Source of the DNA: Trichoplusia ni
Lineage: Eukaryota > Arthropoda > Insecta > Lepidoptera > Noctuidae
DNA: 64,000 nt
Reading direction: 5' to 3'
Assembly: GCF_003590095.1 (NCBI RefSeq)
Contig: NC_039490.1
Span: 8,387,834-8,451,833 of the forward strand
Both the position numbers and the translations under genes were made by a program. The notes below the pieces were generated by a model that was not told the origin of the DNA, ran no database searches, and saw only the letters and a program-made list of their open reading frames with translations. The stretch's first letter is position 1; the number at the start of each line of letters is the position of its first letter. Of the stretch, positions 26,300 to 37,459 are shown in pieces.

Positions 26300-29200
26300 G
26301 TAAGATTTTCAAGTTTTTTTCTTTACATTCTCCTCACCTTCTATGTAAATCGGGCTACATCGTTTTTATCCTATGAAAAAAGATTATTTTACAAGCGTAC
26401 CTAATACGAAATATAAGTGAACGTAGAACATTCTTTCTTTATTATTTTTTCAGGTATTTTTTGGTATAATGACAGCTCTGGGGAATTTAGGCATGGTGGG
26501 CACCCTAGTTAGATCGTTTGGCCTGGCGCGCGGTGCAGGGGCTCAGATATTTAACCTGTTGGACACTGTGCCTACAATCAACCCATTATTAGAGCGAGGA
26601 TTCGTTCCCAACATGGCAGAGGGTTCCATCGAACTGAAGAATGTTGTGTTCCAGTATCCTTCTAGATCCAATGTGCCTGTTAGTAAATTAGAATTAGAAC
26701 TGAAACTATTGAACTAGAATTATTTATTTGCGATCTTACAGCATAATTTATAATGATTGTGATAAAAAGTGCATGCTAAGCTTGTAAAAAGAATTGGTAT
26801 TTGATTAAATTGAGGCAGCCTATATGTGAATAAATCGACAACAATCTGTGTAAAAAATGTATTTCCCCTTCTGGTCAAATTATACGCTTTATACGAATTA
26901 TAATTAAAAAAAAAACATTTATCCACTGTATCTTTAAACTGTTTTTAATATTTCTCAGGTATTGAAAGGGGTTAGCTTAAGTGTGAAGCGGGGTCAGTCT
27001 GTTGCACTGGTGGGCCACTCTGGTTGCGGGAAGTCTACTATAATACAGCTTATATCTCGATATTACGATGTGTCCAGCGGCAGTGTAAGTTGTGGAATTC
27101 TATTAAATATTTTAACAAATTCGCCAATAAGAGATAATTTAATTACTTAATTTCGGAATATTCACGCGTTGTTATGGAAATTGTTCAAATGTGCATTATT
27201 TAAATTGTTTTAAAATAATTATGCCGTACGAAAGTTATATTAATAGAATTAGTTGTTCCTTCGATGCTAGACACAGATTTGATTTATTTGAAAGTCGTAC
27301 TTTCATCATATGGATTGTTCGGCGCTCTTACCTAAATCTATTCTCTCTAAATCATTGAAGCTATTAAAATTAAAGCTATTAAAATCATGTGAGTTCATCA
27401 TCCAAACCAAAGTATTCTATATTCATTTCCCTTTGTTAAGAAAAATATCGGCTTTAACAGCCTTTTTTGTAGAGTTGGTAAAATATTTCTACCCTTTACC
27501 AATGATGTGGAACTTACGACTCAGTTGAATCATAGTGACTATCGAAACTCTTAAAAGTAAACTATCAAATTATATTATCTCAATCAGGTATGCGTGGATA
27601 ATATAGACGTTCGGGAGCTGTCGGTCCGCTGGCTCCGCTCACAGATAGGGCTCGTGCGACAAGAACCGGTGTTGTTCAACAACACGGTGCGGGAGAACAT
27701 CCGCTACGGCCGCGAGGACGCCAGTGACTTAGACATCCAGGCAGCCGCCAAACAGGCTAACGCACACCAGTTTATTATTAAACTGCCGAAGGTTCGTCAC
27801 TGCTTAAAAACTTTTGAATAGAATTCTTGAAACTGTCTCCTGTCAACCATAGCTAGGAAGTAGGACAAGTTAAGTTCGGATACGTTGTATGTTGTCAAAT
27901 GTAAGGAATAAAGATAAGAAGTGTCTTTAGAATCTACGCATTTCGTTGCAGCCGCGATTGATAGATTTGTCCATTAACTGTATATAATCGTGACAATTAA
28001 AAGCGAACTTCAGTCATCAAACAATTCATTATCCACGGATGACGGCGATTGAAGACCAACATTTTCATTATTTCAACATTCTCAAAAAAAAGTTCTATCA
28101 GATTGCTGGGACAAAAGTATTTGCTTCGCTATCCCGTAGGGCTACGATACTCTAGTCGGCGAACGCGGTGCTTCCCTGTCGGGTGGTCAGAAGCAGCGCA
28201 TTGCGATAGCTCGGGCGCTGGTCCGCGAGCCGCGACTACTGTTACTTGACGAAGCCACCAGCGCACTAGACACCGCTTCCGAGGCTAAAGTGCAACTGGC
28301 TCTTGATAAGGTCAGATCATGGTGCAAACGTTTCAGCAGTATCGTTCATTTTTGACTGAGAGTGATTCCTTATACTGTTTGGGAACTCAGTAATTTTATG
28401 TTTTGAATCTTACGAAGAACATCTTTCAAAATTTGCCGCTTTCCTACTAATTAATATAGACAACGCTCTTAATATAAAATTGTTTGTGGCAAAACGTTTG
28501 TTTGTTTTGTTTTTTTCTGCAGTTCTACCTGGCAATACTTGAATACCAGTGGCGATAACTGCAATATATGCAAAATTACATTACCTTAAATAATATACAT
28601 CTCATTTCAAGTAGTGTTAGTAGTCTCTACTATTCCCTAATTAAAAATGTTTCGATGCCAGGCAGCGCAAGGACGCACGACAGTTGTAGTGGCTCATCGT
28701 TTATCGACTATCAGACACGTTGACATGATATACGTGATGAAAAACGGAGAGGTCGTAGAGACAGGCACGCACGATGAACTCATAGCCAACAAGGCACACT
28801 ACTACGACATGGTCTCGGTACAGGAACCCCAAGAACTAGCCGGGAGAGAAGGTCAGGTCAATAAGGTCTTTTCACTAAACATCATTACAGCACTACCTAT
28901 TAATTTCGTTACTATTTATTTTTCACTTAATCTCCTTACCAATTGACAATGACAAGCATGGTATGATACCTAAGAGAGAAATTTTGTTTAGTTCTGTTTT
29001 TGGCTAAGTCTGGTTACGTATCACAAACTGGTAAGTAGTAGATAGTTTGTCTAGTCGCATGGGGAATACTGCCAGGCTACGGGAACCTTATGATGGTCAT
29101 TTTTATTTAGATATGGGGTTTCAATTTTGAATTGTTTTTGATTTTGCAGAAAAGGCAAGGATCACAGGAAAAGAATCGAAATTATCTGAAACCGAAGATG

Positions 29201-32200
29201 AAGAAGAACTGGCAGTAAGTTAAATGTATTTTTTGTATTGAAATGTGAAATATACTTGTATAAATATTTGATAATTTGCAAGCCGATGGAAGATGAGAAG
29301 CAGCCTGAAGTGCCTCGAGTATCGTTCTGGCGCGTCATGGCTATGAAGTCGAAGGAATGGAAGTGGATGGTCGCCGGCACTATTTGCTCCGTTGTTATTG
29401 GGTTCTCGATGCCGTTATTTATTGTCATATTCGGAGATTTGTTCGGTGTGAGTGACTTTTTTTATATAAATCTTAAGGCAGGATCTAACTTTTGAAGAGA
29501 ACGTGGAAATTAGAATCTGAATTCGTGGTCATGAAGTCTGATTGCAATAGAGGGATATTTGTAGGCAATGTTATTAAATTATTATTCTTGGGGTTGCAAG
29601 AGATCTGCTCCAAGTTCAATTAAAAGTAAACTTCTCTCTCACAGTTTCACAAGCCAGGTTATGGTCACCTTTCAGAATAATAGGATTTAATCGAATACTG
29701 CGGCTTTAGAAAAGTTATTGTCCTGTTATATGTTACTAGCTGTTGCCTGCGACTTCGTCCCTGTGGGTAGAAGATATAAGTTATGATTTATACCCGCCCT
29801 GTTTTTTTCACATTTTCCATTGTATCTTCGCTCCTATTAGTCGCAGCGTGATGGTTTATAGCCTAAAGCCATCCTCGATGAATGGTCTATTTAACACAAA
29901 AATAATTTTTCAATTTGGACCTGTAGTTCCTGAGATTAACGCGTTCAAACAAACAAACAAACAAACTCTTCAGCTTTATATATTAGTATAGATGTTATGA
30001 AAGCTGTATTACTCCACTTACCAGATAAACAGCTTTAAGGTTGCGGATTCCATCGCCACTAAAGCTAACCGTTTCGATTTTGCAGTCTATGTCAGACCCT
30101 GACCCCAACAAGTTAATGGAGAAAGTTAAAGGGGTGTCAATAGTCTGCCTATTCATTGGAGTAGTGATGGGCACGTCGAATTTGATCGAGGCATGTGATT
30201 ATTAATTCTATTAATTGTTCAACAAAACCCAGGTGAAGATGTAACAAGTAAAAATATGATACAACATTATTTTGTAGGCGATGTCATTCGGTGTAGCAGG
30301 AGCATATTTGACAGAGAGGTTACGTTCTCAAATGTTCGGACATTTACTAAAACAGCATATTGCTTATTTCGATGAGCGAGCTAACTCTACTGGCGCTTTG
30401 TGTGCTAAGCTCTCTGCCGAAGCCGCATATGTACAAGGGGTGAGTTCAACAACACAAACGTTGCAGTGAAGAGTACTGTAATCAGGGTCGATAGCTGCAT
30501 TATAAGTCCTTTCGCCTTTGACACATGTAATATCGAGGTTTGAGCATAAGTGACTTTCCGTCAAATATTCAATAGGTGCCCTGTAGACAAAGTATTTTTT
30601 ACAAGTGATAGTATAGCTATTGGGGTCTTAATCGGGAACTAAATAAATTTGAGCAATTTGCTACGGGCTCATTTTTTTACATTTAAATCTGTTCTTATGA
30701 TTATTTAATGCAGGCCTATTTTTCCATAGGCCACAGGCCAGCGGATAGGTATATGCTTACAAGGCGTGGGCTCCATCGGTCTGGCACTATGCTTGGCCAT
30801 GATGTTCGAGTACCGAGTGGGGCTGGTCGCGCTCGCCTTCCTACCACTCGTCGTATTCGTTGTGTACCAGCAGTCTAAAGCTATCAACCAAGAATCTTTT
30901 GGAAATGCAAAGTGTTTAGAAGAAAGCACGAAGGTATAACTTTCCAAATGGTGTAATTAGATGACTGTGACGACCTCTTCCAGCATTCTGCCCAATTGTA
31001 CAAAATGGTTATCTTCTTCCATTGATTTACATTATTTCCACAACTCCCGATCTAAGTAATTTAATTATTTAACCCGTGGAAGGTTTAACTGTCATTCAAA
31101 CCACATACATGATGATGGCACATGATCCACATCAGTTCATCAGAAGTCTTTTTAAATTGCGTCCCTTGGCAAAAATAAAAGATACTCCAAGGTATTGATG
31201 AGGATTGAGGGGGTTCAAATCCCACCCAGGGCAGAAAACTAAGTGATGAGTACAATCATTCGTTCCGTTTCAGGATCTAATCTAGTCTATCCATATCTAT
31301 AGATATCTGATACTCACATAGTTTTAAAGTTGTGGAATATAATGCGGGTGGTAATTTAAATAACGGTGGAAGTGGGTTAGATAGCGATAGAGGCGGTGTC
31401 GAACGTCCGCACGGTGGTGTGCCTGGGTCGCGAGGCGATGTTCGTGCGCGAGTACGTGCGCGCGCTGGCGCCGGCGCTGCGCGTGGCCACGCGCGCCGCG
31501 CACTGCCGCGGGCTCGTCGCCGGCCTATCGCGCTCCATCTTCAACTTCGTCAACGCCGCCGCCCTCACCTATGGGGGACATCTTATTGTTGCTGAAGGCG
31601 TTGCTTATGAAGATATCTTAGTGTAAGTAACCTACTATTTTTTGTGTTTGACTCAAGGTAATTTTTCATCCAAGTATAGCTTTATATTCCCTATATAAAA
31701 CAAGCTTGTGAAAACATGAAGATCTTGTCTAAAATTAATCATGTTCTTCAAAAGGTTGATATATTACTTTTTGAGAAAAATACCTTTAAAAGAGAAATTA
31801 AGCAAATACCAGTTACTTGCAATCAATATTGTGTGTGTTGTGGCACTAAAGTAGTGGTGAGTTCAAGAAACATTTTGTAGACATTAGTTTTTCTAAATTG
31901 TGAAACGTCATACGTGCAAATTATCCCCAGTACTACACAGTCGCTGCAAATGGCGTCGGGCCAGGCGCAGAACGCGTTCACGTTCGCGCCGGAGTTTCAG
32001 AAGGGCATAAACGCAGCGTCCAGAATCGTCGCGCTCCTCAACACCAAGCCGCTGATCTGTGACCCGGACATACCTATCGTCACTCCCTTTGTGAGATACT
32101 TCTTCTTGTAGATGCCTAACACCGTCTGAGAGTCAGACTTGTAGTTGTGGAAGAGGGACAACGCTCTACGCAGTGTGATGCTGCTCCTCGCTTCCTCAAA

Positions 32201-34873
32201 TGAGACAGTCTTACTTTATGGGGTGGACCGTTTAGATTTTATTTTGTTTAGCTATGTATTGGTATTTTTGTTACATACAAGTAGGTAAGGCATAAATACA
32301 GGATTTAAGTATTATTGTATATGTGCCTATTAGGGTAGTTTAGTTATAATAAGTGATAAAAATAAGTTTGAAAGTAATACCTATTGATCTTATATGCGAA
32401 AAAACGTCATCCACAAAAGTTCACCAATGATCAAGTACAATAAGAAATATTATTTCAGAAATCAAAAGGCGAAGCGAGCCTTAAAGACGTTGAGTTCAGG
32501 TACCCCAGTAGACCGGGAGTGCGAGTGCTGCGGGGGCTAGACTTACAGGTAAGTAAAGCTGTGATGTTTCAGAAACATGGTTTCTATATCAGCGAGTATC
32601 GGAACAAGTTACACCATATTCACTAGACAATAGTTAATCATGTTAATCATAATAACTCATTATCCACGTAAGTGCATTGAACTGCATATTTCTTTTCTCT
32701 CTTCTCTTCGTCCAGGAATCTAACACTCCGAGTACAAGTTCAACTTTCATACAGTTAGAACATCTTCTCAAATATATATTTTTGCAGGTTGATAAGGGTA
32801 AAACAATAGCACTAGTTGGTCGCAGCGGTTGTGGTAAGAGCACTGTCATGCAACTCATGCAGAGGTACTACGACCCCGACGCAGGACTAGTCGTTAGTAA
32901 CTGTCAATGTGCTTTTCAATAAAGTGTTTTATATGTAATGTCCAAATGCAGCGTTATAAAAAATAAGGAAAGAGAGAAAAAAGAGATCACAAACTTCTAG
33001 GTTTAAAGTGCGTCTCTAAGTAAGGGAAATGCAACTCAGTATGATGGTATGAATGTGTAGTTATTGGCATGGTAAACAGTTACGCTATTATAAGTTACTC
33101 TTCATAGCAAGCAAAGTACTGCTAGCCACAAAAATTGGTCAACCAATATGATATTCACTAAGCACAAGTTTTTCTCAGTGACATACAGAAAATATTATAT
33201 CGAAGAAGATCATTCTGTTACGTACCTACAGGGGGAATGCAAAGGGGATTTGATAAAAAAATATCCATCGACAGATTTACAAAAAATATTGGATCGTATT
33301 TTTTCTTTTATCTCGTAGACCAAAATCAAGGGTTGCAGTGAAATAAAATCTCGTGTGACGTAACTTACCAGTACGCTTCTGATTAGCATGTCATGTTAGC
33401 TAGTTACTAGCCCTCATTACATTACATTTGATCACCTCGAATACCTTTAACCTTCCTTACTTTTGACTTCTGTATTCCGGCGCCAGCAGTGTCTGGACGG
33501 CCTGCCTCTACCGAAGCTGCGCGTGTCGGAGGCTCGCGCGGGCTTCGGCCTCGTCTCGCAGGAGCCCGTGCTCTTCGACTACAGCATCGCCGAGAACATT
33601 GCGTATGGTGCTAATGATGGACCTCCCACGCATCAGCAAATCGTCGATGCAGCTCAGCAAGCTAACATACATAATTTTATCGTGTCCTTGCCTCAGGTAT
33701 GTTTAATTTTGCGTAGTTTTTGGAGACTGATAAATTCACTGATATTTTCAATTGTTATTCTGTATGTACTTATAGCGTTTCCACTAAGTTTTACTACGAA
33801 GAACAAAGAAAACAAATGCCGGCCCGTTGTTGCTAGTTGTTTTGCGCTCCATTTGCAAATCACTTGCACAATTGATTCAATTTATACTTACCGGCTAAAC
33901 CAAAAAGGTATTTCATGTATAGAGAAAACAACTGAAGAAATGTCAAAATTCCGACCAGTAAAAACAAAATTATTTATGAATGTAATTAATAATGGCATTT
34001 AGGGGTACGAAACAAACATTGGTTCGAAAGGCATGCAGTTGTCAGGCGGGCAGAAGCAGAGGGTGGCTATAGCACGCGCTCTCATTCGACAGCCGAAGAT
34101 ACTCCTTTTAGACGAAGCGACCAGTGCGTTAGATACAGAAAGTGAAAAGGTTAGTACAGAGTTATTACAGTCGATTCAGTCAACGTTTTAAAAAAATGTA
34201 TATTTTTAGGTAAGCTTGTAAATTATATTTTTATACTTAATTTTTCTATTCATATTTTACCGTTGTCACACCTGGGTCTATCTATGTTCTTTTTCTCCGA
34301 GAGCTCACGCTGACCAATCGCTCAAACATTACTAGAGTGACAAGTCAAAAGTCACGAAACAATTCAATATTTCATTTCTATATAATTTAAATTCTATAAG
34401 TATGTAACTTGTACAGGATCTTAAGGAATTAAATTAGTTTATGTGGCAGCAAAAAGTAAATTACGTCTTTGCTTGGATACGTAAGCCAAGACGAATTATT
34501 TCGTGACAGGGTTTACAGAAACAACAGCTGAATCTGATTGAACCGCGTAAAGTGCAAAGACTCATTTACGTGACTTGCCGACATCATGTCCTTAATTTTG
34601 AGTAGTTCTACCGACGTTTATGCATGTCAAGTATGTCCGCATTTGTAATACAATTAAGCTTTGACTTTTACGTAAATATAGGTGGTTCAAGAAGCTTTAG
34701 ACGCAGCGAAGGCTGGCCGTACCTGCGTGACAATTGCCCACCGTCTCAGCACGATCCGCGACGCTGACCTAATCTGCGTGGTGAACGCGGGCAGGGTCGC
34801 GGAAGCCGGCACACACCAACAACTCCTCGACTTCAAGGGACTCTACTACGATCTGCACACCAATGCTACATAA
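24694..34873 (+). CDS. ABCB full transporter, MDR/P-glycoprotein type (5'-partial, 22 exons)
   Basis: This gene encodes an ATP-driven plasma-membrane exporter of hydrophobic compounds. Visible exons: <24694-24739, 24834-24934, 25151-25322, 25681-25852, 26169-26299, 26454-26678, 26959-27084, 27588-27791, 28140-28310, 28662-28851, 29150-29214, 29283-29447, 30086-30190, 30278-30439, 30730-30933, 31381-31622, 31931-32090, 32459-32548, 32788-32892, 33487-33696, 34003-34149 and 34682-34873 (stop). All junction phases agree and give 1127 residues without a break. Order: TMD1, NBD1, acidic linker, TMD2, NBD2. Both NBDs keep Walker A, Q-loop, LSGGQ, Walker B, D-loop and H-loop, so two working ATP sites are expected. 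Full MDR proteins have about 1250-1300 residues, so roughly 130-170 N-terminal residues are missing, in line with the gap. The ortholog within insect ABCB1/Mdr49/Mdr65 relatives cannot be decided here. Confidence 0.95.
26454..28851 (+). CDS. ABCB exons 6-10: nucleotide-binding domain 1
   Basis: Exon 26454-26678 finishes TMD1 and enters NBD1 with the A-loop tyrosine in FQYPSR. Walker A (GHSGCGKST) is at 27013-27039. The Q-loop (LVRQEPVLF) is in exon 27588-27791. The signature LSGGQ is at 28176-28190, and Walker B (LLLLDE) is at 28236-28253, followed by the D-loop SALD. The H-loop (AHRLSTIR) is in exon 28662-28851. The last exon ends in phase 1 at GAA-G, which joins correctly to the linker exon. 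Donors at 26678 (GTTAGT) and 27791 (GTTCGT) are non-optimal but in frame. Confidence 0.95.
29150..29214 (+). CDS. ABCB exon 11: charged linker between the two halves
   Basis: This short exon encodes about 21 residues rich in Glu, Lys and Ser (KESKLSETEDEEELA), as expected for the flexible linker between NBD1 and TMD2, which is often phosphorylated in MDR proteins. Only the phase that reads this acidic stretch joins both neighbouring exons without a shift. The alternative donor 3 bp downstream at 28854 would give a basic peptide and fail at the next junction. Confidence 0.85.
29283..32090 (+). CDS. ABCB exons 12-17: transmembrane domain 2
   Basis: Exon 29283-29447 begins the second half with FWRVMAMKSKEWKWMVAGT and a first hydrophobic helix. 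Exon 30086-30190 carries the loop DPDPNKLMEKV and the next helix. Exon 30278-30439 has AYLTERLRSQMFGHLLKQHI, the coupling helix region. Exons 30730-30933 and 31381-31622 hold the middle helices and EAVSNVRTVVCLGRE. Exon 31931-32090 ends with FTFAPEFQKGINAASRI. Exon 31381-31622 is strikingly GC-rich compared with the flanking introns. The intron after 30190 is a GC-AG intron. Confidence 0.92.
29735..29997 (+). repeat. Dispersed 'cgcgacttcg' family repeat inside an ABCB intron
   Basis: The copy starts 'actagctgttgcctgcgact' and ends 'cagctttatatattagtata', preceded by a short CAAA microsatellite. It sits in the intron between 29447 and 30086 and closely matches the reverse of 59563-59818, so the two are members of one subfamily. 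It is non-coding despite a short open frame. Confidence 0.7.
31195..31260 (+). repeat. SINE fragment inside an ABCB intron
   Basis: 'gggttcaaatcccacccagg' resembles a tRNA B box, followed by 'gatgagtacaatcattcg'. It is a short degraded fragment in the intron between 30933 and 31381. Confidence 0.35.
32459..34873 (+). CDS. ABCB exons 18-22: nucleotide-binding domain 2 and C-terminus
   Basis: Exon 32459-32548 has the A-loop (FRYPSRPG). Walker A (GRSGCGKST) is at 32818-32844. The Q-loop (LVSQEPVLFD) is in exon 33487-33696, the signature LSGGQ at 34039-34053, Walker B (ILLLDE) at 34099-34116, and the H-loop (AHRLSTIR) in the last exon. The protein ends LHTNAT at a TAA at 34871-34873. No AATAAA follows closely; an AGTAAA variant near 34954 is a weak polyadenylation candidate. 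The exon starting at 33487 has a tandem NAGNAG acceptor. Confidence 0.94.
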
Positions 34874-36102
34874 ATTTCCATTTATTATGGTTCCCTATAG
34901 ATATAGAATATTTTTATTTATTTGAATAATGAATGGAACCATAGACTGAAGCCAAGTAAATCATTTACGAATCTTATTTCTTTTAAATGCCACTTGCCCA
35001 CTTGAGTAGCAATTTAGCCTGTATATTATAACTACTAGCTACTCGCAGCCCAACTTTTATCGAAATCGTTTTTCCGTTTAGGCGTAAAGAGGTTGCAAAC
35101 CATCATTAGCATACTTTTTCCTTTATAACACTTGTGCGATATCGTTATACATATTTGTTGTACGAAGGTAATCAGTTGTACGAGTATGGTAGCGTATGTT
35201 TATTATTTCCATTGGAAGGTATAAGTGTTTTCAAGTTTTGCCCCTATCGTCAATAATCGTAGAAAGAGGTTATCAGTGCGAAATTTTCTGTTACTGATGT
35301 TTGTCTATCTAGATAATTGGTGCGGTTATTATGATTACAATCTAAAAATTCATACCAGGATGACATGTTGACCTTGTCAATATACCGACTGGCTGCTTAT
35401 AATGTTAACATAATATCATTAAAACGTAGCGTGATTTTCATTACAGTTCTTTATTTCCTAAACAGGTCAATGTTTAATCTTTGCAGCGATTTGAGCTACA
35501 TAACTTTAACAAAGAAAATTAATTTTAAGAGCGCACTACCAAAATGTCATTCGGTAAGAAGCGGCAAGAAACTCCATAGGTTAGGTACTTTTTAAGAGTG
35601 ATAGAGTTTCATTAGCGGTATAGAACCTTAACGGCTGCATTTTCAAAATTGTTTTGGACTTCAACCTAAGCACAGATAACTAAATAGTTTGACCTACTTG
35701 TGTTTTGTAAATTATGCTATTAATGAAAGTAAGATTATATTCATACACTCATTTATTTCGACAAAATGAGCTCATATTTAATATGAACGTTGTGAAATTA
35801 TCTGAAACAAAGAAAATTCATGTTATTTTATTTAAAAGTTCCTGCAGTTATAAACTTAATATGTACTCGTGTTTTGTTAATATTTGCCATTCTCGGGGTA
35901 TTCTTCAATCAAAAGATTTCAACAAGCAGGTACCTTTGATCGCCTCACCAGTAACTGCGAAACTACTAAAGGCCTAACTGGGGCAGACTACTATCTTTAT
36001 ACTACATCCAAGAATCGGTTACTAAAAAGGGTAAAAATGACAATAATATGTACCGATATGTATTTAGAACGAGACTAATGTAGACTGTAACAATCAAAGT
36101 AC
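34874..36102. other. Convergent intergenic region, no gene seen
   Basis: This stretch separates the 3' ends of the ABCB gene and the Ifi-6-16 gene. Open frames at 35365-35595 and 35714-35977 have no recognisable content. 'actactagctactcgcagcc' near 35031 may be the head of a dispersed repeat. If the Ifi-6-16 transcript is spliced at 36107, its last exon would lie here, but I could not identify one. Confidence 0.5.
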
Positions 36103-36328
36103 TCACGGTGTAGGAGCTACCATCGCCGCAGCAGTAAGCTGAGAGATGATGGAGCCGGCAGCCAGGTTGCCGTAGTATGCTTGAGCAGCAGCTGCGGTTG
36201 ACCCGGCCGCGATGCCCGCGGACCCGAAGCGCGAGCAGGGGCGCCACCACCGGCGCCAGCAGACCGCCGGTGCCGTACAACACCGCGCCACCTACCACGT
36301 TCACAGCTATGGCCGCGAGAAGACCCAT
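36103..36328 (-). CDS. Ifi-6-16/ISG12 family small hydrophobic protein, frame broken
   Basis: The reading frame opens with MGLLAAIAVNVVGGAVLYGT and a Gly/Ala-rich hydrophobic helix to LLA. It then continues one frame over with FGSAGIAAGSTAAAAQ and NLAAGSIISQLTAAAM, ending APTP at TGA 36105-36103. The (F)xSAGIAAGS...AAGS pattern is the hallmark of the Ifi-6-16 family (IFI27, IFI6, ISG12), small mitochondrial or nuclear-envelope membrane proteins linked to apoptosis and immunity in vertebrates. The frame changes at about 36228-36230 in a GC-rich stretch, so this copy is either a pseudogene or carries a sequencing error. The TGA lies inside a good splice donor (CC|GTGAGT at 36107), so a further exon is possible. 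The protein would be about 75 residues, short for the family. Confidence 0.72.
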
Positions 36329-36334
36329 TGTTGT

Positions 36335-37329
36335 CTGGAATTATTAGTAGCAGAGTTATTTTTGTATTGAAGTACATAGTTCCAATGAGTTATTTTTTTT
36401 CTTAGGATACGAAAAATAAGTTGATCGTTTTAAATTAAGTGCACATTTAAAACGTTTTTCAATAATGCTTCGTAACCAGAAACCAGGATCCATTTCACAC
36501 GTAGCCGCCATTTTGTGTGTTGGGACTCGTGAAGCTCACGAACAATTTTTCCCTGTATAATCCTTTCCTCTATGTAACACTTCTCTGTGTCACGTTAAAA
36601 TGTTTATATTTAAAATATAGTTTCTTAACTGTGCAAAGTTCCGTTCGGTTTGAAAAAGTTTAAAGTAATTAATTATTGGACATAACAAGGGTCTCTATGA
36701 AGTATAGGTTACCCGCTAATTGTATTTTCATGATTACAGCACGCTAGGTAAGTACTTAAATAAATAAAAATACATACCTACTGAAAACAAAACGAGAGGC
36801 CGCAAGAATCAATATAAACTCTTGTTCTGGAGTTACGGAAAGCTATGGTAGGTATGCTATGCCGATGCTAACTACCTAAGTAGGTACCTACCTATACAGC
36901 TTAATTAAATTTTTACTTTAATTCTTTAACACCTTTAACTCTACAGCATTGCTTGGTATTCGTTTAACCACGTAGTATCTAAGATTATTATAGTGTACGT
37001 ACCGAGTATCAGCACTATATGAACAATTTTGTTAAGATGAAGTCAGGGTAGAAGCCGCCATTTTGTATGAAACTTAATCAACAATTCAATTACAACGCAA
37101 TACTGCAAAGTCACTTTTGTTTTTATCAAAAACGATCAGATGGTGCCGGATAGCTAGACATACAAAGATTTAAGAAATATTAATTTAAAACCGTTGACAG
37201 ACAATGTCGTAGTTTAGCTACCACGCCTCATGAAAAAACTGTAAATTGAAACAACAACAATAACCGAAAAAAGTTAGGAAGGAACCAACACTTTTCTATC
37301 TAAACACAAATAAAGCACAAAGCACTTAC
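36335..37329 (-). other. 5' UTR intron of the Ifi-6-16 family gene
   Basis: The donor GTAAGT begins at 37329 on the minus strand, after exon 1 ending ...ATAATCAA. The acceptor TTCCAG ends at 36335, and exon 2 begins ACAACAATG with the start codon at 36328. The intron is 995 bp and contains no other gene. Confidence 0.65.
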
Positions 37330-37418
37330 TTGATTATAATCTTAGGAAAGTAACGCACTAAATATTCAGCAGTAGTCGCGTTCAACTGAACCGCACTTTT
37401 GCTCTGAGTCTAGAAAAT
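37330..37418 (-). other. Non-coding first exon of the Ifi-6-16 family gene
   Basis: The exon runs from an initiator-like TCATT at about 37418 down to the splice donor at 37329. It contains no ATG-initiated frame that continues across the junction. A second possible initiator, TCAGT, occurs near 37388. Confidence 0.6.
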
Positions 37419-37452
37419 GACCTGCCGCCACTCGTTCATCTGTCCTTTTATA
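37418..37452 (-). promoter_or_regulatory. TATA box and initiator of the Ifi-6-16 family gene
   Basis: TATAAAAG occupies 37452-37445 on the minus strand. A TCATT initiator at about 37420-37416 lies some 30 bases downstream, the standard arthropod spacing. A strong TATA/initiator promoter suits an inducible gene. I saw no clear NF-kB or STAT motif, but did not search far upstream. Confidence 0.7.
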
Positions 37453-37459
37453 CATGGTC

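Noticed and set aside
28854..28869. Alternative donors (CAG|GTCAAT and AAG|GTCTTT) at the end of the NBD1 exon
   Set aside because: Neither gives a frame that both yields the acidic linker and joins the following exon. The donor at 28851/28852 does.
33463..34002. 179-codon open frame read as one exon
   Set aside because: Only 33487-33696 is exon. The sequence after the GTATGT donor loses all ABC similarity and runs through the intron by chance.
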